Assembly (NCBI GenBank): GCA_965199245.1
Contig: CBDAQP010000001.1
Coordinates: 558,001 to 622,000 of the forward strand
DNA length: 64,000 nucleotides
Origin: Carbonatibacter sp965199245
Lineage (GTDB): Bacteria; Pseudomonadota; Alphaproteobacteria; Kiloniellales; Kiloniellaceae
Direction of reading: 5' to 3'
Both the position numbers and the translations under genes were made by a program. The number at the start of each line of letters is the position of its first letter. Within the stretch, counting starts at the first letter, position 1. Of the stretch, positions 9,001 to 16,777 are shown piece by piece. The notes below the pieces were generated by a model. The model did no database searches, had not been told where the DNA came from, and saw only the letters and a program-made list of their open reading frames with translations.

Positions 9001-11713
9001 GTTTGATCCCTGTCTCTGCCTTGACATGGCCCTTGAAAACTGTCGCGTCGGTTGTGGTGATATTGATCGTATCGGCATAAACACCACTGTGAAAGGTCGT
9101 CCGGCCATTGCTCAGCGTGATCTGCTTGAGAGCTGTCCCATCGGCACCGACTGACCCGCCAAAGGTGACTTTGTTGCTATTGGTGGCACCTGCGTTGTTC
9201 ACAACCAGACGACCACGCCCGTCAAAATCCGGGGTGATGTCCCCCGTCACAGTCTGGTTCGCCGTGCCGTTCAGGGTGATTTTGGCATCATCGTTCACGG
9301 CAAACAGAATCCCGACTGCGCCTGTGGTCACATTGCCCCTGAACTCTGCGCCATCGGTCGAACTGACCCCGACACTCTGTGCATAAACATCACCCTTAAA
9401 CCGCGCCACACCATCGCTCAGCGTGATTAGTGCAAGATCGTTACCGATCCCCGTCGCGCCCACAGCATCCTCAAAGGTCACCGTCCCGCCGCTGTTATTC
9501 ACAACGACAGACCCCCGCTTGCCCGTGCTGTTGCGGATGTCTGCCTTAATGGTCTGGTTGCCAGACCCGCCAAAGGTAATGGTGCTATTGCCCAGGGTCA
9601 GGCCATTCGCCAGATAAACATGACTCTCAAAGGTCGCCTCGGAGTTATCGCTCAGGGTCAGGCGGTCCAACCCGTTGTTCGTACCACTTGCGCCCAATGC
9701 GCCCTTGAAGGTCACGCCGTCATCGTTGTCGATGGTGATTGTGCCATAGTTGCCCCCCGATGCACTTGTGATATTGCCGGCCACCGTTTGGGAGTCTGTT
9801 CCGTTGAATGTGACCCCGGTGTTTTGACCCAGAACCAGACCACCGTTCGCACCGGTTCTCAGATAGACATTGCCCTTAAAGGTCGCTTTGGACGCATCCG
9901 CCGCAGTCGCGTGGCCCGTCAGGGTCAGGAGGCGCAGCCAGGCGGTGGAGGTGCCCAGGTCATCCTCAAAGGTCACACCGGCCTTGTTCGCCACAGTGAT
10001 CCAGCCCCGATCCGAGGTCGCCGTCGTGATCTTGCCCGCAACCGTTTGTCCGGTCGTGCCGTTAAAGGTGACAGACCCACTGGTCGCGCCCAGATGGATC
10101 CATGCTCCTGCCTTGACATGGCCCTTGAAAACTGTCGCGTCGCCTGTGTCAATCGTGATCGACCTCGCATAAACATCACTGCTAAAGGTCGTCCGGCCAT
10201 CGCTCAGCGTGATCTGCCTGAGGGCTTCCCCATCGAGGCCGACTGACTGACTAAAGGTGACTTTGTTGTTACTGGTACGGCCTGTGCCTGCATCACCCCG
10301 GTTATCAACAATCAGTGTCCCCTGTCCGTCACCGCCTGCTTCAATAAAACCACTGATCGTTTGCCCTGCGTCATTCACGGTCGCAAGACGGCCCGCACCG
10401 CCAATCGTCAGGGTGGCAGATCCGGCGTTGTCCGCAAGCGTCACTCTGCTTGTCAGGTTCTTCTCAACCGTTGCATGTGAATGCTCGTTCGCCGCGTTAC
10501 CGCCATTGACCTCGAAACGACGAGAATCGACATCCTCTTTAAAAATCGCCTCACCCGCAGACTTGTCATTCTCCGCAACACCCGTACCGTTCCGACCCAC
10601 ATAGACCCGATGCAACGGGTTACTGCCGCCCGAGCCGAGTTTACCGTTAAAGGTAACCTTACGTTGCCCACTACCGGAACGGCCCCCGATAATTCTAACC
10701 ATACCCCCATGGTCATCACCACCAACAATTTCATTGTCAACTGTGATGTCACTGGTTGACGCATTGAAAACAGCCGTTGGGCCGTACAAATCCTGGCCAG
10801 AACTGGTAGATGTCAGCTTGATTGTATCACCGGACACATTTCCCCGAAACTCGACAACCGTGTCCTCATTGTCGTGATTGCCCGCAATCACATTGATATG
10901 ATCAACATGAACGCCCCTGTTGAAAATCGCATGACCGCCCTTCGACGCGTCGCCCACCGTCAACTGCTTGAGGCGTCTGTCGTTCGCATCCGTCGCGGCA
11001 TCGTGACCAATCTCTATGTCAAAAGTCGCCTTACGCGGTGCAAGGCCATCACGGCCATTCAGAACCTGAATCGTGCCATCGCCGTCTGCATCGGCGATGA
11101 TCTTTGCTGTGCCAGTGCCCAGAATCCTCTGATCGGAAGAACCATTAAAAACAAGATAAGCGCGGCCATTTCCGGCTGTACTGTGGTCGGCCAGATTGAC
11201 ACCGCCTTCAATCGTTAAATCGCTGCCGAAAATGGCCTTGGCGTCTCTATTTGGCACACTGTATCGAGCGAAAATTGACAAATTACGGACAACAGCACCA
11301 CCGTCAACAGTTAAGGTTGAATTACCAACTGAGCCGTCAACAAGTAAGTCAACCGCCCGATTACCTTGCTTGCTGATTCTTCCAATAGTCCTGTCAGTTC
11401 CATACATGGAAATCTTCCCTGCCCCACTTGCTCCACTGCGCAATTGCCCAATAGAAACACCAGAGCGAGAGGAAGAAGTAATAGAAACGCGACCGACAGA
11501 CAGTGTGAGATTATCACCATCTCTTGCTTCCGCCATATCCGTGCTGGAGGTGTTGTTTGCGTTTCTCGCTGTACCATCGGCCCAGATATTATTGCCTGTT
11601 GAATGCGTGTAATCCACCGCTGTCTGGGCAAAGGCACCGGAGCCGACGCTTGCCGCCAGAACAACAGCAGACACACCGGCCAACAAAGATGATTTGGAAG
11701 AAAAACGACACAT
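6089..11713 (-). CDS. Large autotransporter with repetitive beta-helix passenger
   Basis: A surface or secreted protein of 1874 residues delivered by its own outer-membrane barrel (type Va secretion). I chose the ATG at 11713: AGGGTAGG lies 7 bp upstream and a clean signal peptide follows (cleavage after GSGAFAQ). In-frame codons further upstream reach only a TTG at 11746. The passenger (about residues 40-1560) is rich in G, N, T and V and built from roughly ten degenerate modules of 90-100 residues. Each contains LxDGxTTFxGDVYA, TFKGNV, a VTFxGTxxQTVxGNIT segment and a GxITVNN segment, as expected of a beta-helix. The last 270 residues (from FWLKPFGSRGKQ) form the autotransporter barrel and end in RVKF, with the typical terminal aromatic residue. 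The nucleotide repeats make recombination between modules possible. No protease or lipase motif was seen, so adhesion is the default guess. Confidence 0.9.
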   Translation of the reverse strand: MCRFSSKSSLLAGVSAVVLAASVGSGAFAQTAVDYTHSTGNNIWADGTARNANNTSSTDMAEARDGDNLTLSVGRVSITSSSRSGVSIGQLRSGASGAGKISMYGTDRTIGRISKQGNRAVDLLVDGSVGNSTLTVDGGAVVRNLSIFARYSVPNRDAKAIFGSDLTIEGGVNLADHSTAGNGRAYLVFNGSSDQRILGTGTAKIIADADGDGTIQVLNGRDGLAPRKATFDIEIGHDAATDANDRRLKQLTVGDASKGGHAIFNRGVHVDHINVIAGNHDNEDTVVEFRGNVSGDTIKLTSTSSGQDLYGPTAVFNASTSDITVDNEIVGGDDHGGMVRIIGGRSGSGQRKVTFNGKLGSGGSNPLHRVYVGRNGTGVAENDKSAGEAIFKEDVDSRRFEVNGGNAANEHSHATVEKNLTSRVTLADNAGSATLTIGGAGRLATVNDAGQTISGFIEAGGDGQGTLIVDNRGDAGTGRTSNNKVTFSQSVGLDGEALRQITLSDGRTTFSSDVYARSITIDTGDATVFKGHVKAGAWIHLGATSGSVTFNGTTGQTVAGKITTATSDRGWITVANKAGVTFEDDLGTSTAWLRLLTLTGHATAADASKATFKGNVYLRTGANGGLVLGQNTGVTFNGTDSQTVAGNITSASGGNYGTITIDNDDGVTFKGALGASGTNNGLDRLTLSDNSEATFESHVYLANGLTLGNSTITFGGSGNQTIKADIRNSTGKRGSVVVNNSGGTVTFEDAVGATGIGNDLALITLSDGVARFKGDVYAQSVGVSSTDGAEFRGNVTTGAVGILFAVNDDAKITLNGTANQTVTGDITPDFDGRGRLVVNNAGATNSNKVTFGGSVGADGTALKQITLSNGRTTFHSGVYADTINITTTDATVFKGHVKAETGIKLGNNSGSVTFSGTSGQTVTGNITTDANNQGSITVNNSVTFAGQIGTGGNNGKALGTLTLRDGLTTFGGDVYAQNIGVHSDDGTLFRGDVTAALSFGGDDIEITFGGAGDQRVANAIALGTGQNNRGLIRVNNSGGTVTFANVVGASGGAVKQITLDDGQTVFAGAVYAGTIDVNAGSDGTSFNSSVTTRAGLTLAGAATFKGSVTTGANGLVFDGARGSATFAGTAAQTITPAITTDANNRGAITIANRAGVTFEGNLGTTNARLARLTLHTGTKATLEQSGYFAGNVTLRNNATLIVGDASGVTGGTNGRGTGATAAQTITGNIVAGDDGQGNLEIRNRSSHATGQKVSFTGSIGTAEAALNRITVAGGETTFDGNVYAGNLNITASDATTFRGNVTAGTQFTLGDGSSVTFGGNAGQTITGDITSASGGDYGAIIIANTSDEGVTFEGALGASGANNGLHSLTVNEDAKVTFNQPVYLSGDLTAHRKSTLTLGPAFGERTGDAADQAFITVGGNFNLGTADADNSVRIAFDSSFTEGEQKLINKDLSAAIDNGKLILVESNVLKYELATDDGGSVIARAKGFKSAGEVSSKLGVSPSEATVLLAASSLAKDLPASDPVKKILQEAAQAGNEAKGKRLAAQLTPQMTALGGATAAVVSTGTQVAGVLSERLSVQRGGDSQSGFVQSGFATGGEGLDRAFWLKPFGSRGKQAKDKKQRIDGYDTSARGLAVGVDAPVGERGRVGTALAYSTSRMTGKGVGEDKTDVRSWQVSVYGDYSTGRYYVDGQVGVGRNDVSTTSRVAGLRRKSAYDTTSLTASVGGGVPINLDASTTLTPTAGLSWTRVGSAKYTTTGALSLNQKITVGSIDAVVGTLGTRLHKEITRGNGTLVPVARVGLSYDFAGEQTTARGLFTGGGSRFTVKGAKVRKLSGTAGVGLSYNAPRWSIGADYDLSARPGYTGHSARLNARVKF

Positions 11714-11790
11714 CGCAAGACCTACCCTGTTCAAAGGTTTATCCAAAAACCACAGGTCAGCCCGACGCAGAACACATCACCCCACAAAAA

Positions 11791-11910
11791 AAAGGCCGAC
11801 CCATCCGAGGCCGACCCATTCGAGGCCGACCCATTCGAGGCCGACCCATTCGAGGCCGACCCATTCGAGGCCGACCCATTCGAGGCCGACCCATTCGAGG
11901 CCGACCCACA
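11791..11910 (-). repeat. Eight 15-bp tandem repeats in the autotransporter leader
   Basis: Eight head-to-tail copies of a 15-bp unit (plus strand CGAGGCCGACCCATT). Copies 2-7 are perfect, and the first and last vary at their outer edges. The array ends 77 bp before the autotransporter start codon and lies just downstream of a possible promoter. On the minus strand the unit is open in all three frames (MGRPR, NGSAS and EWVGL per unit), and one frame contains an ATG in every copy. The repeat could vary in number by slippage and so change leader length. Confidence 0.95.
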
Positions 11911-11922
11911 CAATTCTGACAA

Positions 11923-11953
11923 GTTAAAGAGCAGAGGCAAAAAAAGATGTCAA
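11923..11953 (-). promoter_or_regulatory. Possible promoter of the autotransporter gene
   Basis: On the minus strand a consensus -35 TTGACA (11953-11948) is followed after 19 bp by TTTAAC (11928-11923). Transcription would begin near 11917, immediately before the 15-bp repeat array. Spacing and -10 are suboptimal, so this is a candidate only. Confidence 0.4.
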
Positions 11954-12042
11954 GGCTTTTATCGTCAAAAAACAATATTTTTTTGCACCAACCCCGAAAC
12001 AGAAAAACGATATACCTCAACACAAACTGCTACGATCATCCA

Positions 12043-12170
12043 TATAGCCAATCGATTATGATCTGCTTATACTTTATGGATGACGTCTTCATCAGATTTC
12101 CGCCGTAAGGTTTTATCTGTCCGATGAACAACTCTTCCAAATTGAATTATTTTATATGGGATAGGCTATA
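12043..12170 (+). mobile_element. 128-bp MITE derived from an IS630-family element (copy A)
   Basis: Ends are TATAGCCAAT and ATAGGCTATA, giving terminal inverted repeats beginning TATAGCC, with TA at the edges as expected for IS630/Tc1-type insertion. The left about 83 bp match the start of the IS630 element at 34290 (including its transposase start region), and the right about 45 bp match its 3' end (AACAACTCTTCCAAA, TTTTATATGGGATAGG). It is therefore an internal-deletion derivative. A second copy of exactly 128 bp lies at 19004. Confidence 0.85.
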
Positions 12171-12171
12171 T

Positions 12172-12189
12172 CAGTTGACTCATCAACTG
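12172..12189. promoter_or_regulatory. Perfect palindrome, candidate MarR operator of the aromatic-acid operon
   Basis: CAGTTGA-CTCA-TCAACTG: two 7-bp arms and a 4-bp centre, 92 bp before the ABC-transporter start codon. Its left arm contains TTGACT, which could serve as a -35 box. MarR regulators bind palindromes of this size, and a marR gene closes the operon; the link is inference. Confidence 0.5.
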
Positions 12190-12280
12190 GATTGTGTCTT
12201 ACTGTGAAAAAGCTTGGGAGGCGTCAACGAATGGGCGTCTGTCACCAAAAACAAAAAGCTATGAACCTGGGAGGGAAAAA

Positions 12281-13468
12281 ATGACAGGGGTAAGATATCT
12301 TGTTTCATCCTTATATCGTGGGGCGGTCGGTGGGCTGGCGGTCGCGCTGTGGCTGTGTGGTGCGGTGGGGGCCGATACGATCAAGGTCGGTGTGATTGCC
12401 CCCTTTTCCGGGCCTTTTGCACAGTACGGAACCCAGTACCGACAAGCGATTGAGGTCTATCAGTCACAACATGGAACCCGTAGTGGCAATTATGATATTC
12501 AATTCATTTACAAGGATGTCGGCGGTGTCAATCCAGATCAATCGCGGAGCCTCGCCCAGGAACTGTTGATTAAGGATCAGGTGAACTATCTGGCTGGCTT
12601 TACTTTCACACCGAATGCCTTTGCGGTGGCACCGATCATCCAACAATCACAAACCCCAACGATCATTTTCAATGCGGCAACATCAGCTATCAACAAGGAA
12701 AGCGACTTTTTCTTGCGCACCAGCTATACACTCTGGCAGGTCTCCGCACCAATGGCCGAATGGGCCAGCAAACAAGGCATAAAAACCGTCGCGACCACCG
12801 TTTCTGACTACGGCCCGGGCATTGATGCACAGAAGGCCTTCAAAGCCGCATTTGAAGCCAGGGGCGGCACAGTCGTTGATTCGATCCGGATGCCGCTTTC
12901 AACGACCGATTTCACGCCGTTTATCCAACGTGTGCGCGAACAGGCCCCCGATGCTGTCTTTGCCTTCCTGCCAGGTGGCCCGCCGACCTTCACCTATACC
13001 AAAACCTATAATGAAAACGGTTTGCGCGCGGCGGGAATCAAGTTTCTCGGCACAGCGGAGACGGAGGAAGTCAACCTGCAGGCATTGGGAGACATGGCCA
13101 TCGGTCTAACCACGGCCTACCACTACTCCGCCGCACACGAGTCCGATATGAATCGCGCCTTCCTTGACAGGCTTTCGGATCTGCATAGCGGTGCGATTGC
13201 CAACTGGGCATCGGTCGGGGCCTATGACGGCGTTCACCTGCTTTACCAGATGGTTGCAGCCGCTGGCAAAGATGGCCCTGCCGCTGTCAAGGCAGCACTA
13301 AACATGGCATGGGAAAGCCCCCGGGGGCCGCTAAAGATGGATCCCGAAACCCGAACAGTGATTCAGAACGTTTATATCCGCGAGGTCAAACGCAATGCGG
13401 AGACCGGATTGCTGGAAAACGTCGAAAAGGGTGTCATTGCCACCGTCGGCGATCTCGGCTGGAAGTAG
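12281..13468 (+). CDS. ABC transporter substrate-binding protein (branched-chain amino acid / aromatic acid type)
   Basis: Periplasmic binding protein of 395 residues. The ATG at 12281 has GGGAGGG 5 bp upstream and is followed by a signal peptide (SSLYRGAVGGLAVALWLCGAVGA). The mature start DTIKVGVIAPFSGPFAQYG is the conserved strand of the Leu/Ile/Val-binding protein family (peripla_BP_6). It is the first gene of a liv-type operon whose last genes are a CYP199A-like P450 and ferredoxin. Homologous transporters in Rhodopseudomonas carry benzoate-type and cinnamate-type acids, so the likely ligand here is an aromatic carboxylate rather than an amino acid. Confidence 0.88.
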   Translation: MTGVRYLVSSLYRGAVGGLAVALWLCGAVGADTIKVGVIAPFSGPFAQYGTQYRQAIEVYQSQHGTRSGNYDIQFIYKDVGGVNPDQSRSLAQELLIKDQVNYLAGFTFTPNAFAVAPIIQQSQTPTIIFNAATSAINKESDFFLRTSYTLWQVSAPMAEWASKQGIKTVATTVSDYGPGIDAQKAFKAAFEARGGTVVDSIRMPLSTTDFTPFIQRVREQAPDAVFAFLPGGPPTFTYTKTYNENGLRAAGIKFLGTAETEEVNLQALGDMAIGLTTAYHYSAAHESDMNRAFLDRLSDLHSGAIANWASVGAYDGVHLLYQMVAAAGKDGPAAVKAALNMAWESPRGPLKMDPETRTVIQNVYIREVKRNAETGLLENVEKGVIATVGDLGWK

Positions 13469-13512
13469 TCTCTGGAGAGGTCGGCCCCTCTCAGGGCATC
13501 GGGTTTTAACGC

Positions 13513-14379
13513 ATGGATCTGGTCTTTAATATCGTCATCGACGGCACGGCCTACGGCATGGTTCTTTTTATGATTTCCGTCGGGTTATCGGTCACGATGG
13601 GGGTGATGAATGTCGTCAATCTCGCACACGGCGGCTTTGCCCTGATTGGCGGTGTCCTCGCTCATTGGCTTATTCAGGATATCGGGGTCGGCTTCTGGGC
13701 AGCAGTGGTCCTGGCGGTCGTTGCAACGGTTGCGCTCGCCCTGCCACTCGAACGGCTTCTCTATCGCCGGATTTACGGCTTTGGCGAACTCCAGCAGGTT
13801 CTCGCAACTATTGGCCTGACCTTTGTCATGATTGCCAGCGTTAATCTTTGGCAAGGGTCTGCGTTGTTGTCCATCGTGCTTCCAGAACAGCTGAAACAGA
13901 CTGTTGATCTGGGCTTTCGCACACTGCCTGTGCATCGCGTCATCGTTATTTTCCTGGGACTTGCCGCCATCACCGCACTTTGGATTCTGCTGGATAAAAC
14001 CCGCTTTGGCATTCGGCTGCGTGCAGCGGTTGATAACCGGGCGACGGCCTCTGCAATCGGCATTGATACTGGTCGGATCTATATGTTGACCTTTGGACTC
14101 GGAGCGGGGCTGGCGGCTCTTGGTGGTATCTTTGGTGCTGAATTGTTGCCGATCGAAGCCTATTACCCCTTGCGCTACATGGTGCTCTTTCTCATCGTCG
14201 TTGCGCTCGGCGGCAGGGGATCAATCCTCAGCAGTTTCGTCGCGGCACTTGGCCTCGGCCTCATCGAAACCACCGCGCGTTACCTCATTCCCGATCTGTC
14301 AAGCCTGGTCTTCTTCGCCCTGGTGATTGCCCTGCTGACCTTGCGCCCACACGGTCTTTTGAAACGGGGATCAAAATGA
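13513..14379 (+). CDS. livH: Branched-chain-type ABC transporter permease LivH
   Basis: Inner-membrane permease of 288 residues with about eight membrane segments. The family signature GVMNVVNLAHGGFALIGG lies near residues 30-48, and GLGAGLAALGGIFGAELLPI and LGGRGSILSSFVAALGLGL form the cytoplasmic coupling region towards the C-terminus. It lies 44 bp after the binding-protein gene and overlaps livM by 4 bp, so subunit synthesis is coupled. Substrate specificity comes from the operon context, not from this subunit. Confidence 0.9.
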   Translation: MDLVFNIVIDGTAYGMVLFMISVGLSVTMGVMNVVNLAHGGFALIGGVLAHWLIQDIGVGFWAAVVLAVVATVALALPLERLLYRRIYGFGELQQVLATIGLTFVMIASVNLWQGSALLSIVLPEQLKQTVDLGFRTLPVHRVIVIFLGLAAITALWILLDKTRFGIRLRAAVDNRATASAIGIDTGRIYMLTFGLGAGLAALGGIFGAELLPIEAYYPLRYMVLFLIVVALGGRGSILSSFVAALGLGLIETTARYLIPDLSSLVFFALVIALLTLRPHGLLKRGSK

Positions 14380-15332
14380 CCAGAACTGTCCTCTTTCACG
14401 CTGCCCTGCTCGCGGTTGCGGTTGTTGCCTATGTCCTGTTTCCTTTCAATCTGGCCTTTTTGACCCGACTCCTGATTATGGTGATTCTGGTGTTGTCGGT
14501 TGATCTTGTACTGGGTTATGCGGCAATCCCCACATTGGGTCAGGCCGCCCTGTACGGCGCAGGAGCTTACACCGCTGGCCTTTTCGCCATTCACATCTGG
14601 GCTGATCCCATCGCTGGATTAGTCGTCGGCGCACTTGCAGGTGGTCTGCTGGCCTTCGCTTCCGGACTTGTTCTGGTTCGGACGCAAGGACTCACCGTCA
14701 TCATGCTCACCATTGCCGTAGCGCAGATCTGTGCAGAGATCATTAACCAGGCGCGCGACATCACGGGGGGCGCGGACGGATTGCGCGGAATTCGCATGGA
14801 GCCGCTCTTTGGTCTCTTTCCATTCGATTTCATTGGTCAAACGGCCTATTGGTATGCGCTTGTCGTCATGCTGGGCGTCCTCGCAATCCTTTCGGTGGTT
14901 GTCCGTTCATCCTTTGGATTATCACTGCGCGGAATCCAGGAAAGCCCTGCGCGGATGCGGGCCATTGGCGCACCAGTCTATTGGCGGCGGGTCTGTGCCT
15001 ATTCCATCGGTGGTCTCGTTGCCGGGACCGCCGGGGCACTGACGGCACAGATCACACAACTGGTGAGCCTGCAGAGTTTCTCTTTCACGCTGTCTGCTGA
15101 AGTCCTGATTATGCTGATTCTCGGGGGAACAGGACGGCTCTACGGCGCGATCATGGGCACCGTACTCTTTATGTGGGTGCATCACATCGCCGCCGCGAAC
15201 GACCCCTTTAACTGGCTTTTCGTCATCGGTGCGATGGTTTTGGTGGTGGTTTTCTTCCTGCCAGGCGGATTGGTTTCCGCACCTCAAGCGGTTCTGCGTC
15301 TCATCCGGAAGGCTCGCCATGCACGGACTTAA
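14376..15332 (+). CDS. livM: Branched-chain-type ABC transporter permease LivM
   Basis: Second permease subunit, 318 residues. It shows the LivM signature VDLVLGYAAIPTLGQAALYGAGAYTAG near residues 45-70 and the coupling segment RRVCAYSIGGLVAGTAGALTAQ near residue 210, followed by LGGTGRLYGAIMG. It starts in the livH stop codon and overlaps livG by 14 bp. Confidence 0.9.
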   Translation: MTRTVLFHAALLAVAVVAYVLFPFNLAFLTRLLIMVILVLSVDLVLGYAAIPTLGQAALYGAGAYTAGLFAIHIWADPIAGLVVGALAGGLLAFASGLVLVRTQGLTVIMLTIAVAQICAEIINQARDITGGADGLRGIRMEPLFGLFPFDFIGQTAYWYALVVMLGVLAILSVVVRSSFGLSLRGIQESPARMRAIGAPVYWRRVCAYSIGGLVAGTAGALTAQITQLVSLQSFSFTLSAEVLIMLILGGTGRLYGAIMGTVLFMWVHHIAAANDPFNWLFVIGAMVLVVVFFLPGGLVSAPQAVLRLIRKARHART

Positions 15333-16065
15333 TGTCAAAAACCTCTCCAAACATTTCGGCGGTCTTACCGTTGCACAGGATATTACCTTTGATCTTCCCC
15401 CCGGATCGCGCAAAGCCCTGATCGGCCCGAACGGGGCTGGAAAAAGCACAGTTGCCAATCTCATCACGGGCCTTTTATCGCCCAGCAGTGGACAGGTCTG
15501 CTTTGATGGTTGCGACATTAGCGGCCTGAGCGAAGCCCGGCGCGTCAAGATCGGACTCGCCAAAACATTCCAGATCACAACGCTGTTTCCACGCTTAACA
15601 GTACGCGAAAACCTCCGCCTGGCCCTTATCGAAAGACAGGGGCGCGGCTTTGACCTGTTCAAGCCTGCCGATGCCAGCCCGGAAATAGAGGAAGAGATCG
15701 ACAATTATCTGCTGCAATTTAACCTCGCTGATCGAACAAACTGGCTGGTGTGCGACCTCGCCTATGGTCAACAACGCCTTGTCGAAATGGCCCTGACTCT
15801 CGCCTTGCGCCCCAGGGTTCTCATCCTCGATGAACCAGCTGCGGGCGTTCCCTCCAGCGAAACCCACCTGATTATTGATGCGATTGAATACCTGCCTCCA
15901 GACCTTGCCGTGCTGATTATTGAACATGATATGGATCTCGTCTTTCAGGTCGCAACGTCGATTATTGTGCTGGTTCAGGGCCGTATTCTCATCGAAGGCC
16001 CGCCAGAGCAAATCACTGCCGATGCCAAAGTCCGCGAACTCTATCTGGGAAACGGGCATGGCTGA
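15319..16065 (+). CDS. livG: Branched-chain-type ABC transporter ATPase LivG
   Basis: ATPase subunit of 248 residues. I chose the ATG at 15319 because the protein then begins MHGLNVKNLSKHFGG, as in the family; an open frame extends further upstream but lies inside livM. Walker A is GPNGAGKST, the Q-loop region is KTFQITTLFPRLTVRENL, Walker B is VLILDEPAAGV, and the H-loop is IIEHDMD. The ABC signature is atypical: LAYGQQRLVEMAL replaces the usual LSYGQQR, which is seen in LivG proteins. Confidence 0.9.
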   Translation: MHGLNVKNLSKHFGGLTVAQDITFDLPPGSRKALIGPNGAGKSTVANLITGLLSPSSGQVCFDGCDISGLSEARRVKIGLAKTFQITTLFPRLTVRENLRLALIERQGRGFDLFKPADASPEIEEEIDNYLLQFNLADRTNWLVCDLAYGQQRLVEMALTLALRPRVLILDEPAAGVPSSETHLIIDAIEYLPPDLAVLIIEHDMDLVFQVATSIIVLVQGRILIEGPPEQITADAKVRELYLGNGHG

Positions 16066-16777
16066 AACGATCCTCGCACTGCACAACATCACCGCCGGGT
16101 ACGGTTCCACCCATATCCTGCACGATATTTCGTTTTCTCTGGTGCGCGGGGCGCGACTTGCCATCATCGGGCGCAACGGCGCGGGCAAGACGACACTTCT
16201 GAGCACGATCATGGGTCTGACCCAGGTTCATTCTGGACAAATTCAAGCAGAGGGTCAGGTGCTTGGAACCCTCGCTCCCTTTGAGCGCAACGCACGTGGA
16301 TTGGGCCTCGTCCCGCAGACGCGTGACATTTTTCCTTCCCTGTCCGTCGAGGAAAATTTGATTGCGGCCCGGCGCGGCGAGGCCTCACTCGAAGAAGCCT
16401 ACGCCTTGTTTCCACGACTAAAAGAACGGCGGCGCAACGGTGGCACGCAACTTTCAGGCGGGGAACAGCAGATGCTGGCGATTGCCCGCACATTGATGAC
16501 ACGCCCACGCGTCCTTTTGCTCGACGAACCGCTTGAGGGGCTGGCCCCCGTTATACGCGAACAGCTCATGGCTGTCTTTGACCAGCTTGCCACAAAGAAC
16601 ACCTGCGCTATCGTACTGGTCGAACAGCATGTGGAGGCCGCGCTGAACTTTGCATCACAGGTCATTCTGATGACCAATGGCCGGATCGTTCACAACGGCG
16701 CAGCCGAAGACCTGCGCCGGGATCGTTCGTTGCTCTACCGCCATGTGGGACTTGACACAAAGGGGACACTCTCATGA
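16058..16777 (+). CDS. livF: Branched-chain-type ABC transporter ATPase LivF
   Basis: Second ATPase subunit, 239 residues, starting at the ATG at 16058 that overlaps the livG stop by 8 bp. Walker A is GRNGAGKTT, the signature is LSGGEQQMLAIAR, Walker B is LLLDEPLEGLAP, and the H-loop is LVEQHVEAAL. GLVPQTRDIFPSLSVEENL is typical of LivF. Its stop overlaps the P450 start by 4 bp, which directly ties the importer to the monooxygenase. Confidence 0.92.
   Translation: MAETILALHNITAGYGSTHILHDISFSLVRGARLAIIGRNGAGKTTLLSTIMGLTQVHSGQIQAEGQVLGTLAPFERNARGLGLVPQTRDIFPSLSVEENLIAARRGEASLEEAYALFPRLKERRRNGGTQLSGGEQQMLAIARTLMTRPRVLLLDEPLEGLAPVIREQLMAVFDQLATKNTCAIVLVEQHVEAALNFASQVILMTNGRIVHNGAAEDLRRDRSLLYRHVGLDTKGTLS

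Noticed and set aside
6290..11612. Many long open frames on the plus strand opposite the autotransporter gene
   Set aside because: They mirror a repetitive, GC-rich coding strand, have no ribosome sites or family features, and break wherever the repeats shift. The minus-strand gene has a signal peptide and barrel.
11791..11910. Possible CRISPR array
   Set aside because: Units are 15 bp and contiguous without spacers, and no cas gene is present.
11714..12023. Longer autotransporter start or a separate MGRPR-repeat protein
   Set aside because: The TTG at 11746 has no ribosome site, while the ATG at 11713 does. The MGRPR frame has no clear ribosome site, so it is noted only as a possible leader.
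15229..15318. N-terminal extension of LivG
   Set aside because: It lies inside livM and is Trp-rich antisense-like sequence; the ATG at 15319 matches the family start.
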